This document shows, in pieces, positions 7,767 through 16,014 of a stretch of 24,258 nucleotides of DNA. The notes beneath the pieces are model-generated. The model did no database searches and had not been told where the DNA came from. It was given only the letters and a program-made list of their open reading frames with translations. A program made the position numbers and the translations under genes. Origin of the DNA: Bacteroidaceae bacterium (lineage in GTDB: Bacteria; Bacteroidota; Bacteroidia; Bacteroidales; Bacteroidaceae); the NCBI GenBank assembly GCA_016292545.1, contig JAEDIG010000022.1, positions 1-24,258 on the forward strand, given 5' to 3'. Every line of letters starts with the position of its first letter. Position 1 is the first letter of the stretch.

Positions 7767-8459
7767 TTACAATAGTTTTTTCGGCACTGTGGCCACAAAT
7801 TGTTTCAGATAGAAGGGTTCAAAATACGCCACATCGGCAAACTGGCGGCGGGCCATAGCCTGTTCGGCCAGGGGAGCCATGTTCTTGGCCAATGGCTGTA
7901 TGCCGTCAATCAGGTGGGCATTGGGGTGGCTGATGAGCGGGAAACACTTGGCTGCTCCGTCGCCAAAGAAATACACGGGATGAGCATCCAGATAGGCGCG
8001 ATAGGTGTTGCCGTCCACAATGTCGGCCTGTGTGGGGCGCACCTCACGCAAGGCACGGTCATAGACGGCCGCATACACCTCCATGCGGCGTGCATCCACC
8101 ATCGGCACCAGAAGGGCATCGTCCTCCAGCTCGTCGTGATAGAGCAACACGGGCACACACAACACCTTCAGCGTGGGCAAAGGAATGAGGGGTATGCCAC
8201 GACCATAGCAAACGCCCTTGGCCATGGACACACCGATGCGCAGTCCCGTGTAGCTTCCCGGACCCTGGCTCACGGACACGGCATCCACCGGGATGGCATG
8301 GCTGTCGGCAAACGACAATGCTTCCTCCACGAAAAGCCCACAGCTGACCGTATGCCCGGGGCCTTCAAAATTTTCGCGGTGAAAGATGGTTTCACCGTCC
8401 TCGCTGAGTGCCGTTGAGCACACCTGAGTGCTGGTTTCAATATGCAAAATACATGACAT
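7767..8459 (-). CDS. tsaB: tRNA threonylcarbamoyladenosine protein TsaB
   Basis: This 230-residue member of the YeaZ/TsaB family is an ASKHA-fold, probably inactive partner of TsaD. In the TsaBDE complex it supports formation of N6-threonylcarbamoyladenosine at position 37 of ANN-decoding tRNAs. The start ILHIETST and the signature SQGPGSYTGLRIG are diagnostic. The frame is open back to 8489 (MWRNSLQKRI), but the family normally begins right at the ILHIETST strand and a -7 promoter element lies at 8487-8494, so I place the start at 8459. It is the first gene of the minus-strand run and diverges from yicC. Confidence 0.92.
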   Translation of the reverse strand: MSCILHIETSTQVCSTALSEDGETIFHRENFEGPGHTVSCGLFVEEALSFADSHAIPVDAVSVSQGPGSYTGLRIGVSMAKGVCYGRGIPLIPLPTLKVLCVPVLLYHDELEDDALLVPMVDARRMEVYAAVYDRALREVRPTQADIVDGNTYRAYLDAHPVYFFGDGAAKCFPLISHPNAHLIDGIQPLAKNMAPLAEQAMARRQFADVAYFEPFYLKQFVATVPKKLL

Positions 8460-8486
8460 AATCCGTTTTTGTAAAGAATTTCGCCA

Positions 8487-8494
8487 CAAAATTA
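8487..8494 (-). promoter_or_regulatory. Bacteroidetes -7 promoter element for tsaB run
   Basis: On the minus strand these bases read TAATTTTG, a full match to the Bacteroidetes primary sigma -7 consensus TAnnTTTG. Transcription would begin near 8481, leaving a leader of about 22 nt before the tsaB ATG. I do not see a good TTG at the -33 position. It could drive the whole run from tsaB to position 10. Confidence 0.6.
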
Positions 8495-8516
8495 CAACTT
8501 TCTCCTTTTATTTTTC

Positions 8517-8524
8517 TACTTTTG
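8517..8524 (+). promoter_or_regulatory. Bacteroidetes -7 promoter element for yicC
   Basis: The bases TACTTTTG match TAnnTTTG exactly. A transcript starting near 8530 would have a leader of about 15 nt before the yicC ATG at 8545. The upstream 20 bases are pyrimidine-rich and contain no clear TTG at -33. It lies 22 bp from the opposing tsaB element, so the two promoters probably compete for the same short stretch. Confidence 0.6.
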
Positions 8525-8544
8525 CATAAAATTGTTGTTAAAAT

Positions 8545-9420
8545 ATGATTCTATCAATGACTGGATACGGCAAATTCACTGCCGAACACCTTGGAAAGAA
8601 GATTACTGCCGAGATAAAATCGCTCAACAGTAAGGCACTCGACCTGAATTTGAGAGTGGCACCCATCTACCGCGAAAAGGAGATGGAGATGCGTAACATG
8701 ATTGCCCAAACGCTGGAACGCGGAAAAGTGGAATTCAGCATCTGGGTGGAGACGGTGGGCCATCCGCAGGAGTGCCCCATCAACGTTTCCCTCATGCAGG
8801 CCTACCACAAGAAGCTCACCGAGGCAAGCCAGGCCTGCGGCATAGCGGAACCCAGCGACTGGCTGACATGCCTGCTGCGCATGCCCGACGTGATGACCCG
8901 CACCGAAACGCTGGAACTGACCGACGAGGAATGGGAGGTGGCACGTGAAGCCACCATGAACGCCATCAATGCGCTGATGGACTTCCGCCGTCAGGAAGGT
9001 GCCGCCCTGCAACAGAAATTCACAGAGAAGCTGGACAACATCGAGCGGCTGCTTGCCCAGATTGAGCCCTACGAGAAGAGCAGGGTGGAGAAGATTCGCC
9101 AGCGCATCCTGGACAACCTGCAGTCGATTCCCGAAGTGGAGTACGACAAAGGCCGGCTGGAGCAGGAAATGATCTATTATATCGAAAAGCTGGACATCAG
9201 CGAAGAAAAGCAACGGCTGGCCAACCACCTGCAGTATTTCCGCCAGACCATGAACGACGGACACGGACAAGGAAAGAAACTGGGGTTCATCGCTCAGGAG
9301 ATGGGACGCGAAATCAACACCACGGGTAGCAAGAGCAACCAGGCCGAGATGCAGAACATCGTGGTGCGGATGAAAGACGAACTGGAGCAAATCAAGGAAC
9401 AAGTGCTAAACGTGATGTAG
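8545..9420 (+). CDS. yicC: YicC/YloC family endoribonuclease
   Basis: This 291-residue protein has the two parts of the YicC family: the N-terminal domain starting MILSMTGYGKF (family consensus MIRSMTGFG) with EIKSLNSKALDLNLR, and the C-terminal DUF1732 region with RLEQEMIYYIEKLDISEE, KKLGFIAQEMGREINT and the terminal coiled-coil-like helix QNIVVRMKDELEQIKEQ. Family members are cytoplasmic RNases; E. coli YicC has been linked to degradation of the small RNA RyhB, and the physiological target here is unknown. The gene lies 2 bp before gmk, a pairing seen across many bacteria, and is the first gene of the rightward operon. Confidence 0.93.
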   Translation: MILSMTGYGKFTAEHLGKKITAEIKSLNSKALDLNLRVAPIYREKEMEMRNMIAQTLERGKVEFSIWVETVGHPQECPINVSLMQAYHKKLTEASQACGIAEPSDWLTCLLRMPDVMTRTETLELTDEEWEVAREATMNAINALMDFRRQEGAALQQKFTEKLDNIERLLAQIEPYEKSRVEKIRQRILDNLQSIPEVEYDKGRLEQEMIYYIEKLDISEEKQRLANHLQYFRQTMNDGHGQGKKLGFIAQEMGREINTTGSKSNQAEMQNIVVRMKDELEQIKEQVLNVM

Positions 9421-9422
9421 CC

Positions 9423-9995
9423 ATGAAAGGGAAATGTATCATCTTCAGTGCGCCCAGCGGCAGCGGCAAGAGCACCATCTTGCATTGGCTCATGTCCACC
9501 CACCCCGAACTAAGGCTGGCCTTCAGCATCAGTGCCACCTGCCGGCCGCCGCGGGGAAGCGAGCAGCATGGGGTGGACTACTACTTCCTGTCCCCCGACG
9601 AATTCCGGGAGCATATTGCCAAAGGGGATTTTCTGGAATATGAGGAGGTCTATGCCAACCGCTACTACGGCACACTCAAGAGACCTGTGGAGCAACAGCG
9701 GGAAGAGGGACAGAACGTGCTGTTCGACGTAGACGTGAAGGGCGGATGCCGCATCAAGGAATATTTCGGGAAGGATGCGCTCAGCATCTTCATACAGCCA
9801 CCCTCAGTGGACGAACTGCGCCGACGCCTCATCGCCCGTGCCACCGACGACATGGAACAAATAGAGAAACGGCTGGCCAAGGCTGAGTATGAGCTCAGCT
9901 TTGCCCCACGGTTCGACCACATCGTAATTAACGACAACCTGCACGAAGCCCAGCAGCAAACGCTCCTGCTCGTGAAACAGTTCTTGGGCCTATGA
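9423..9995 (+). CDS. gmk: Guanylate kinase
   Basis: This 190-residue enzyme phosphorylates GMP (and dGMP) to GDP with ATP in the cytoplasm. The P-loop is APSGSGKST (residues 10-18). The GMP-binding region follows with SATCRPPRGSEQHGVDYYF and the EEVYANRYYGT motif, and the lid contains RLIARATDDMEQIEKRL. The length is close to that of the usual 190-210 residue enzyme. It starts 2 bp after the yicC stop and its stop overlaps the nadD start by 4 bp (ATGA). Confidence 0.97.
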   Translation: MKGKCIIFSAPSGSGKSTILHWLMSTHPELRLAFSISATCRPPRGSEQHGVDYYFLSPDEFREHIAKGDFLEYEEVYANRYYGTLKRPVEQQREEGQNVLFDVDVKGGCRIKEYFGKDALSIFIQPPSVDELRRRLIARATDDMEQIEKRLAKAEYELSFAPRFDHIVINDNLHEAQQQTLLLVKQFLGL

Positions 9996-10573
9996 CACAG
10001 CCACGCATCGTCACGGGCATCTATGGAGGGTCGTTCAACCCCATCCACGAAGGGCACACCCGGCTGGGCGAAGCCCTGTGCAGCATGGGGCTGGTGGACG
10101 AGCTATGGCTCATGGTGTCGCCACAGAACCCGCTGAAGGTCAACGACAACCTGCTCAACGATGAAGAAAGGCTGCGTCTGGCCCGTCTGGCCCTGGCCGA
10201 TATGCCCTGCATACGGGTGAGTGATTTTGAGTTCAGCCTGCCCCGCCCCTCCTATATGGTGCACACGCTGGAACAGCTCACCCTGGCCTATCCCGACAGG
10301 GAGTTCGTGCTGGTGATAGGTGCCGACAACTGGCAACGCTTCCCCCGCTGGTATCGCCACGACCAGATTCTGCAACGCCATCGGATTATCGTCTATCCCC
10401 GCCCCGGCTATCCGCTGTCCACATTGCCCGAGGGCGTGACCGTGGCCCACACGCCACTCATCCCCTACAGCAGCACCGACATACGAGACCACATACGAAA
10501 AGGCACCTTCACCGGCGAAGGACTCCATCCTGCCGTATGGAAAGAAATACAACTTAAAGGACATTACAGATGA
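9992..10573 (+). CDS. nadD: Nicotinate-nucleotide adenylyltransferase
   Basis: This 193-residue enzyme adenylylates nicotinate mononucleotide to deamido-NAD, a late step of NAD synthesis. The nucleotidyltransferase fold is shown by GIYGGSFNPIHEGHT (residues 9-23), which includes the H-x-G-H motif at 19-22, by the VIGADNWQRFPRW region, and by SSTDIR (160-165), the ATP-binding signature. The length is typical. It overlaps gmk upstream and the MORN gene downstream, each by 4 bp, so all three are probably translationally coupled. Confidence 0.96.
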   Translation: MTQPRIVTGIYGGSFNPIHEGHTRLGEALCSMGLVDELWLMVSPQNPLKVNDNLLNDEERLRLARLALADMPCIRVSDFEFSLPRPSYMVHTLEQLTLAYPDREFVLVIGADNWQRFPRWYRHDQILQRHRIIVYPRPGYPLSTLPEGVTVAHTPLIPYSSTDIRDHIRKGTFTGEGLHPAVWKEIQLKGHYR

Positions 10574-11223
10574 AAAAGATTCTAGCCTCATTGGCCATCT
10601 TGGCCACAAGTGCCACCCTGTGTATGGCACAAAAAACACCAGTGGAAAAGTACGAACTTGTCCCGGACGGCTACATGGACGTCTATCTCGACCTCGTGTC
10701 GCGCCACTCCAGCAAGGTCATCACCACCGAAACGGGCGACTACATCGGCCAGACAATGCCCAACGGCAACCTCTATGGCTTTGGCATGTTTCTCAGCTGT
10801 GGCGGACAGAAGGTGACCGGCATGTTTCGCGACGGCCATCTGCTCTTTGGCATCACCATGGGCGAGCAGAACACCATTGTGGGAAGCCCCGACTTCTACA
10901 TCTCCTACAGCAACACCACCGGCAAGCCCGAATACATCATGCGCGGCAAGGAGCAGTTGCAGATTACCGATGAAAGCCGTTACGACTATGGCTTCGTGAC
11001 CATGCGCTACCAGAACGGAGACAGCTACACGGGCGAAATCTACCAGCGCAAGCGTCACGGCTATGGCATCTATTATTATGCCAACGGCGACATCTGGTTC
11101 GGTCCCTACGAAAACGACCAGCGAAACGGCTACGGGGTGCTGTTCACCGAGGAGGAAGGCATGATTCTGGGTGTGTGGCGCGGAGAGAGCGTGTCCAGAG
11201 TCACGGTTGTAAAGCGCAAGTAG
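10570..11223 (+). CDS. Secreted MORN-repeat protein
   Basis: This 217-residue protein has a signal peptide (Lys2-Lys3, a hydrophobic core, likely cleavage after Ala20 in LCMA-QK), so it is expected in the periplasm or outside the cell. The C-terminal half holds at least two MORN repeats: one around residues 148-170 (YQNGDSYTGEIYQRKRHGYG) and one around 171-193 (ANGDIWFGPYENDQRNGYG). A weaker, degenerate one lies near 65-90 (NGNLYGFGMF and MFRDGHLLFG). In eukaryotes MORN repeats often act in lipid or protein binding; in bacteria their role is mostly unknown, and I infer none. The ATG overlaps the nadD stop by 4 bp, which is odd for a secreted protein behind nucleotide enzymes. It converges on the symporter gene 24 bp away. 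Confidence 0.85.
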   Translation: MKKILASLAILATSATLCMAQKTPVEKYELVPDGYMDVYLDLVSRHSSKVITTETGDYIGQTMPNGNLYGFGMFLSCGGQKVTGMFRDGHLLFGITMGEQNTIVGSPDFYISYSNTTGKPEYIMRGKEQLQITDESRYDYGFVTMRYQNGDSYTGEIYQRKRHGYGIYYYANGDIWFGPYENDQRNGYGVLFTEEEGMILGVWRGESVSRVTVVKRK

Positions 11224-11247
11224 GAGCTGCGGAATCCACAGCCTGCA

Positions 11248-12684
11248 TCACCTCTCGCAGTCCAGCCGGTTGCGCCAGAGGTACTTGCGGGTTTCGTGCA
11301 CCAGCATCCCCGACAGAAAGAGCAGCGAAAGCAGGTTCGGTATCGCCATCAGGGCATTGAAAATGTCGGCCAGGTTCCATACGGTATCCAGGCTCACTAC
11401 AGCGCCCAGATACACAGTGATGAGGAAACACACCCTATACGTGTTGAGAATGGCCTGACGGTTATACTCCATGATATGCTTTCCGCGCCGTCCGGCCACT
11501 CTGGGAAGCAGTTTGTTGGAAAGATATTCAATACCCCGCTCGCCATAATAGCTCCACCCGAGGATGGTGGAAAAGGCAAAGGCCAGCGACCCGAAGGCCA
11601 GCAGGGGCGCGCCCAGATAGGGAATCTTGGAAAAGGCCATCTGGGTGAGCACGCCTCCGTCGCTCACATTGATGTCGGGATAGGCAATGATGCTGGAAAC
11701 CACCACGATCCCCGTGATGGCACAGATGACCACCGTGTCCCAGAATGTCCCCGTAGAGGACACCAGGGCCTGACGCACAGGGTTCTTTGTCTGTGCGGCA
11801 GCGGCCACCAGTGGCGCAGAGCCCAAGCCGGACTCATTGGAAAACAGTCCGCGGGCAATGCCATAGCGGGCAGCCAGCATCACTGCCGAGCCAGCCATTC
11901 CGCCCTCCACGGAGGAGGGGTCCAGTGCCGAAGTGACTATCAGTTTCACCGCCGGCACCACATACGCAGCATTCATTATCAGTATCGTCAGACACCCCAG
12001 GATATAAAAAGCCGCCATCAGGGGCACCAGAGCCATGCAGAACCGCGCAATGCTCCTCACGCCGCCCATGATTACGGCCGCCGACAGGATGGTGACCACT
12101 CCGCCCACCACAACGGGCTCCACGCCAAACACCTGCGTGCCCATCACCGAGATGGAATTGGCCTGCACGGTGGACCCGATGCCAAAGGCTGCCGTAGCCG
12201 TAAAGAAGGCAAAGGCCAGGGCCATCAGTTGCCACATGCACCTCACCCATCCCCTGCTGTTCCACGCCAGCCCTCGCTCCAGCGCATACATGGGTCCGCC
12301 CAGCATTCTTCCGTCGGGCGTGCGCACACGGTATCGCACCGCCAGCAGCGCCTCCCCATATTTGGTGGATATGCCCAGCACACCGGTCAGCCAGCACCAG
12401 AACACGGCCCCTGGGCCGCCCAATGCAATGGCGGTGCCCACGCCCACAATATTTCCCGTGCCTATCGTAGCTGCCAAGGCTGTGGTCAGGGCGGCAAACT
12501 GTGACACGTCGCCCGCCGACTCCCGGTCCTTGCTCACCGACAAACGTATGGCTTTCAACAAGTGCCGTTGCGGAAAACGCAGGCGTACCGTCAAGAACAC
12601 ATGCGTACCCAGCAACAGCACTATCATGGGCCATCCCCAAAGCATCCCGCTTATCAGAGACAGCAGTTCATTCAATTCATTCAT
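11248..12684 (-). CDS. Sodium:alanine/glycine symporter (AGCS family)
   Basis: This 478-residue inner-membrane carrier belongs to the alanine or glycine:cation symporter family (AgcS/AlsT/DagA type), which imports small neutral amino acids with Na+. Many hydrophobic segments are visible, and the family signatures IGTGNIVGVGTAIALGGPGA and FSNESGLGSAPLVAAAAQTKNP are present. The motif MGGVRSIARFC and the C-terminal LGWSYYGERGIEYL segment also fit. The length is normal. It stands alone, with its own candidate promoter at 12730-12737, between a convergent MORN gene and the cyd operon. Substrate (alanine, glycine or other) cannot be decided from the sequence. Confidence 0.94.
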   Translation of the reverse strand: MNELNELLSLISGMLWGWPMIVLLLGTHVFLTVRLRFPQRHLLKAIRLSVSKDRESAGDVSQFAALTTALAATIGTGNIVGVGTAIALGGPGAVFWCWLTGVLGISTKYGEALLAVRYRVRTPDGRMLGGPMYALERGLAWNSRGWVRCMWQLMALAFAFFTATAAFGIGSTVQANSISVMGTQVFGVEPVVVGGVVTILSAAVIMGGVRSIARFCMALVPLMAAFYILGCLTILIMNAAYVVPAVKLIVTSALDPSSVEGGMAGSAVMLAARYGIARGLFSNESGLGSAPLVAAAAQTKNPVRQALVSSTGTFWDTVVICAITGIVVVSSIIAYPDINVSDGGVLTQMAFSKIPYLGAPLLAFGSLAFAFSTILGWSYYGERGIEYLSNKLLPRVAGRRGKHIMEYNRQAILNTYRVCFLITVYLGAVVSLDTVWNLADIFNALMAIPNLLSLLFLSGMLVHETRKYLWRNRLDCER

Positions 12685-12729
12685 CCTTAATTTACCTCAA
12701 CTTTTATAATACCGATTTGTTTGCGACTG

Positions 12730-12737
12730 CAAATTTA
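12730..12737 (-). promoter_or_regulatory. Candidate -7 promoter element for AGCS symporter
   Basis: On the minus strand the bases read TAAATTTG, a full TAnnTTTG match. Transcription from about 12724 would give a leader of about 40 nt. No clear -33 TTG is seen. The 100-bp gap 12685-12784 otherwise holds only a short AAAAACGGTTTTT inverted repeat just after cydB, too weak to call a terminator with confidence. Confidence 0.5.
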
Positions 12738-12784
12738 CGACATTATTCCCGAAAAAACGGTTTTTGAGGAGAAAAAAAAGGATA

Positions 12785-13930
12785 TCAATATGCTTCGTCA
12801 TCGGCCACATCTTCCCGGGTGAGCCCATGCCGGTCCACCATGCGCCAAGCATAGAAGATATAGCCCACCACAAAGGGAATGAGCAGGCTCACCCATGCCA
12901 TCGTGCGGAGGGTGAACTCACTGCTGCACGCGTTGGCAATGCTCAGGGACGACTGAAGGTCGGCATTGGAGGGATAGAAGCAGGTGTTGTTGAGACCCGC
13001 ATCCAGCAGCAGGGCAAGGACCGTGAGCACCACACCGATGCCCACAGGCCAGATGCCGCGGACATACTCCTGGCACAGAAGCGTGCGGGCAATGCCATAG
13101 AGAACCCAAGCCACGCCCAGGAGCAGGAGAACGGGGAGATACCACAGCGCAATCAGATTGGAGGCATACTTGAACGGCTCCATAAAGACAACACCCGTTG
13201 CGGGGTCATAGGCGTAACCGTCCTTCAGAAGCGTCCTCACCAGGAAAGCCACAAAAAGCAAAAGGAAAGGCACAGCTGCATAAGGCAACGACTTGCGGCA
13301 ACGCCGGCACACAGGTTCATCGTCCACATTATTCATGATGTAAAGCACACCAAGCACACGGGCCAGAAAGAACACGGCCACGCCCAGCACCAGGTTCCAC
13401 GGGTCGAGCAGCGCATCCAGTCCGTGCGAGGCATTAGCCCATCCGCTGATGATGGGCTGGGCGATGCCCTCCACCAGATTGTCCTTTTTCACCAGAAAAT
13501 TGCTGCCATTAAAGAAGGTGGCCACCGCACCGCCCAGAAGCGTGGGTCCCACAAAGCCGTTCAGCACCAGAAAACACTGGAAGGCACGCGTCCCCAGCAG
13601 ATTGCCCATCTTGTGCTGGAATTCATAGCTCACCACCTGGAGCACAAACGAGAACAGGATGACCATCCACAGCCAGTAGGCACCACCGAAGCTGGTGCAG
13701 TAGAAGAGCGGGAACGAAGCAAAGAACGCACCTCCGAAAGTGACCAGCGTAGTGAAGGTGAACTCCCACTTGCGGCCCGTGGAGTTGATGATGAGCCGAC
13801 GCTCCTGCTCAGTCTGTCCCAGCGTAAAAATCATGGAGTTGGCACCCTGCACGAAAAGCAGGAACACCAGCAGTGCCCCCAGCAGCGACACCAGGAACCA
13901 CCAATATTGTTGCAAACATTCGTATGTCAT
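12785..13930 (-). CDS. cydB: Cytochrome bd ubiquinol oxidase subunit II
   Basis: This 381-residue membrane protein is the smaller main subunit of the cytochrome bd quinol oxidase, which reduces O2 to water with high affinity and without proton pumping. It begins with CLQQYWWFLVSLLGALLVFL and contains the family region around QGANSMIF, KWEFTFTTLVTFGGAFFASF and LFYCTSFGGAYWLW. It has about nine hydrophobic segments and the usual length (E. coli 379). A long loop carries VCRRCRKSLPYAA, with two cysteines in a CxxC arrangement. It lies 52 bp after cydA on the same strand. Confidence 0.95.
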   Translation of the reverse strand: MTYECLQQYWWFLVSLLGALLVFLLFVQGANSMIFTLGQTEQERRLIINSTGRKWEFTFTTLVTFGGAFFASFPLFYCTSFGGAYWLWMVILFSFVLQVVSYEFQHKMGNLLGTRAFQCFLVLNGFVGPTLLGGAVATFFNGSNFLVKKDNLVEGIAQPIISGWANASHGLDALLDPWNLVLGVAVFFLARVLGVLYIMNNVDDEPVCRRCRKSLPYAAVPFLLLFVAFLVRTLLKDGYAYDPATGVVFMEPFKYASNLIALWYLPVLLLLGVAWVLYGIARTLLCQEYVRGIWPVGIGVVLTVLALLLDAGLNNTCFYPSNADLQSSLSIANACSSEFTLRTMAWVSLLIPFVVGYIFYAWRMVDRHGLTREDVADDEAY

Positions 13931-13982
13931 AGTCGTATGGATATTGTTGTTTTGATTTAGGTTATAAAAGTGGGGAGGGGGG

Positions 13983-15578
13983 TTATGCCTCTCCTTCGTA
14001 GGCGGGGCCTCTCCGGATGGCTTTCCACAGGATGCTCACCTCCACTGCCAGCAGCACGGTAAACAGCACCAGGAAAAGGAAGAAGGTGAGCATCACACTG
14101 CCCGTCTTCACATCGCTCACTCCCACCCATGTGGGCAACATGTCCTGAATGGCCCATGGCTGACGGCCGAACTCAGCCACCAGCCAGCCGCTCTCGCTGG
14201 CAACATAGCCCAAAGGCAGCATCACCATGGCCCCCACCAGCAGCCAGCGACATCTGGACAGGTCGCGGCGCCAGGCCACCACGAGCACCACCATGAAGAA
14301 AAGGATGAACAGTGTGCCCAGCCCCACCATGGCGCGGAAGGCATAGAAGCAGACAGGAACATAGGGGACCAACTGGGCTGGGTCCTTCACATAGCCATAG
14401 CCGAAATAGGGCATATTAGCCTGTAGCGACTGCATGAGCGCTTTCATCTCGGCCTCCGCAGCGGCATCCGGTGCAGTCCCCCTGAGCGATGCACGCATCT
14501 GGCGATAGCGCTTCAGGTCGCCTATGGCCTGCCGCCCGCGCAGTATCTTCTCCTCCACTGAAGGCTCCACACTGCCGTCCGGACGTTCATAACCGCCCTT
14601 GAGCAAATCGTTCACCCCCGGCACAAAGCCATGCATATTGCGTGTGGCCAGGAAAGACAAGGCATATGGAATGGCCACACGCAAAGGCGGTTCCTGGGCC
14701 GCCCGATAGTCGGGCTGCTCAAAGGGGTTCACCCATGCGATGGCCGTGAGCGACTGGTCGTTTCCTCCCTGATAGAGGGCCTCCATGGCTGCCAGCTTCA
14801 TGGGTTGCACCTGTGCCACCCGATAGGCCGACTGGTCGCCAGAATGAAGGGTCAGCAAGCAGGCCGCCAGACCCACAATACTCCCAATTCTGATGCTGGC
14901 CAGGGCCAGCCGTTGCTCGCGCCTGCGATAGAGGTAATAGCATCCCACAGCCACGGTGAAGAGCGCACCGATAATCCAGGCGGAAGTGACCGTATGGACA
15001 AACTTGTTGACAGCCAGCGGAGAGAGTGCCACCTCCAGGAACGAACTCATCTCGTTGCGCATGGTGTCGGGGTTAAAGGTGCAGCCCACCGGGTTCTGCA
15101 TCCACGCGTTGGCCACCAATATCCACCACGCACTTATCGTGGCTCCGATTCCTGTGAGCCAGGTGGAGGCCAGATGGAAACCGGCCGACACCTTCTTCCA
15201 CCCAAAGAACATCACGGCCACAAAGGTGGATTCCATAAAGAAAGCCACAATGCCCTCGATGGCCAAAGGCGCACCAAAAATGTCGCCCACAAACCAGGAG
15301 TAGTTGCTCCAATTGGTGCCGAACTCAAATTCCAGCACGATGCCCGTGGCCACGCCCATGGCAAAATTGATGCCGAACAGGCGCTGCCAGAACACGGCCA
15401 CATCCTTCCAAAACACCTTGCGTGTGCGATAATACAACGTTTCCATAATGCCCATAATAAGGGCAAGCCCGAGCGTCAGGGGCACAAACAGCCAATGATA
15501 GATGGCGGTGAGGGCAAACTGCGCCCTGGCCCAATCCACCACGTCGGGTTCCAAACTGATAAATAACTGGTTCATCAT
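13983..15578 (-). CDS. cydA: Cytochrome bd ubiquinol oxidase subunit I
   Basis: This 531-residue subunit carries the three hemes and the quinol site of cytochrome bd. Expected ligands are present: His28 in AIYHWLFVPLTLG (heme b595), His195 in NKFVHTVTSAW and Met417 in YAFRAMVGLG (heme b558), and the paired glutamates Glu109 and Glu117 in LAIEGIVAFFMEST. The GRQPW motif (471-475) is intact. The stretch between IPYALSFLATRN and PYFGYGYV is long and charged, which fits the long-Q-loop type as in E. coli rather than the short type. It follows the DUF4492 gene by 39 bp and precedes cydB. Confidence 0.97.
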   Translation of the reverse strand: MMNQLFISLEPDVVDWARAQFALTAIYHWLFVPLTLGLALIMGIMETLYYRTRKVFWKDVAVFWQRLFGINFAMGVATGIVLEFEFGTNWSNYSWFVGDIFGAPLAIEGIVAFFMESTFVAVMFFGWKKVSAGFHLASTWLTGIGATISAWWILVANAWMQNPVGCTFNPDTMRNEMSSFLEVALSPLAVNKFVHTVTSAWIIGALFTVAVGCYYLYRRREQRLALASIRIGSIVGLAACLLTLHSGDQSAYRVAQVQPMKLAAMEALYQGGNDQSLTAIAWVNPFEQPDYRAAQEPPLRVAIPYALSFLATRNMHGFVPGVNDLLKGGYERPDGSVEPSVEEKILRGRQAIGDLKRYRQMRASLRGTAPDAAAEAEMKALMQSLQANMPYFGYGYVKDPAQLVPYVPVCFYAFRAMVGLGTLFILFFMVVLVVAWRRDLSRCRWLLVGAMVMLPLGYVASESGWLVAEFGRQPWAIQDMLPTWVGVSDVKTGSVMLTFFLFLVLFTVLLAVEVSILWKAIRRGPAYEGEA

Positions 15579-15617
15579 ATCACATCTTTTTTTCTGTTTT
15601 TACGCCATTGCCACAGC

Positions 15618-15824
15618 CTACTCCCCCAGCACCTTCCCCGCCACAAAAGCCGCTTCATGGCCCTTTTCGGCATGGGTGGAAATGAAATCGGGGAAGAAGA
15701 AACACCTGAGCACAGCAAAGATGACGATCAACTTAATGATGATAATCATCCACAACGTACGCCCTATCGTCATCTGTCGGAAGCCGTCGGCATACAGGTC
15801 CACAATGCGCCTGACCACATTCAT
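15618..15824 (-). CDS. DUF4492 small membrane protein, cyd operon
   Basis: This 68-residue protein matches DUF4492, a Bacteroidetes family that I know as a neighbour of cydAB. It has a short amphipathic start (MNVVRRIVDLYADGFRQM), one hydrophobic membrane segment (about residues 21-46, with WMIIIIKLIVIFAVL) and a short polar tail. It is the first gene of the operon, directly behind a strong-looking promoter and 39 bp before cydA. By position and size it could be an accessory subunit of the bd oxidase comparable to CydX, but it is about twice as long as CydX and shares no motif that I can see, so this is inference. Confidence 0.85.
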   Translation of the reverse strand: MNVVRRIVDLYADGFRQMTIGRTLWMIIIIKLIVIFAVLRCFFFPDFISTHAEKGHEAAFVAGKVLGE

Positions 15825-15863
15825 AGTATTGCTGCGTGAAGGTAATTTTAAGCTTTACGGGCG

Positions 15864-15895
15864 CAAATTTAGCTTTTTTTTCAATTCCACACAAG
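15864..15895 (-). promoter_or_regulatory. Promoter of the DUF4492-cydA-cydB operon
   Basis: On the minus strand a -33-like CTTG (15895-15892) is followed by a 20-bp spacer and TAAATTTG (15871-15864), a full match to the Bacteroidetes -7 consensus TAnnTTTG. This is the only promoter in the window for which both elements are visible at the usual spacing. A start near 15858 gives a leader of about 34 nt before the DUF4492 ATG. No FNR- or ArcA-like palindrome is evident in the adjoining bases. Confidence 0.65.
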
Positions 15896-15963
15896 TTTTT
15901 CACCTCTTTTTTACAATCGCAGCCATTCAGCAAACCTTCGCATCATATTGGGGTCACTGTCTT

Positions 15964-15981
15964 TTCCCCTGTTTAGGGGAA
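15964..15981 (-). terminator. Hairpin after the beta-barrel gene
   Basis: The bases contain TTCCCCT-GTTT-AGGGGAA, a perfect 7-bp stem with a 4-nt loop, starting 33 bp beyond the stop of the minus-strand gene at 16015. It is a plausible end point for the phosphoesterase/barrel transcript and shields the cyd promoter downstream. No clear T-run follows on either strand, so intrinsic termination is uncertain. Confidence 0.4.
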
Positions 15982-16014
15982 GAAAAAGAAAGGGAAGGAC
16001 AGGCGAACCAACTC

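Noticed and set aside
8554..9402. A 282-codon minus-strand open frame inside yicC
   Set aside because: It is antisense to a conserved gene with no signal or start context of its own.
11227..11241. Short imperfect hairpin between the MORN and symporter genes
   Set aside because: It has a mismatch in a 6-bp stem and no T-run on either strand, so it is too weak to call a bidirectional terminator.
12764..13960. A 398-codon plus-strand open frame opposite cydB
   Set aside because: It is charged, His- and Gln-rich and has no domain, while cydB is a well-matched membrane protein.
13931..13982. Possible promoter between cydA and cydB
   Set aside because: I found no TAnnTTTG match on the minus strand; the gap looks like an ordinary intra-operon spacer.
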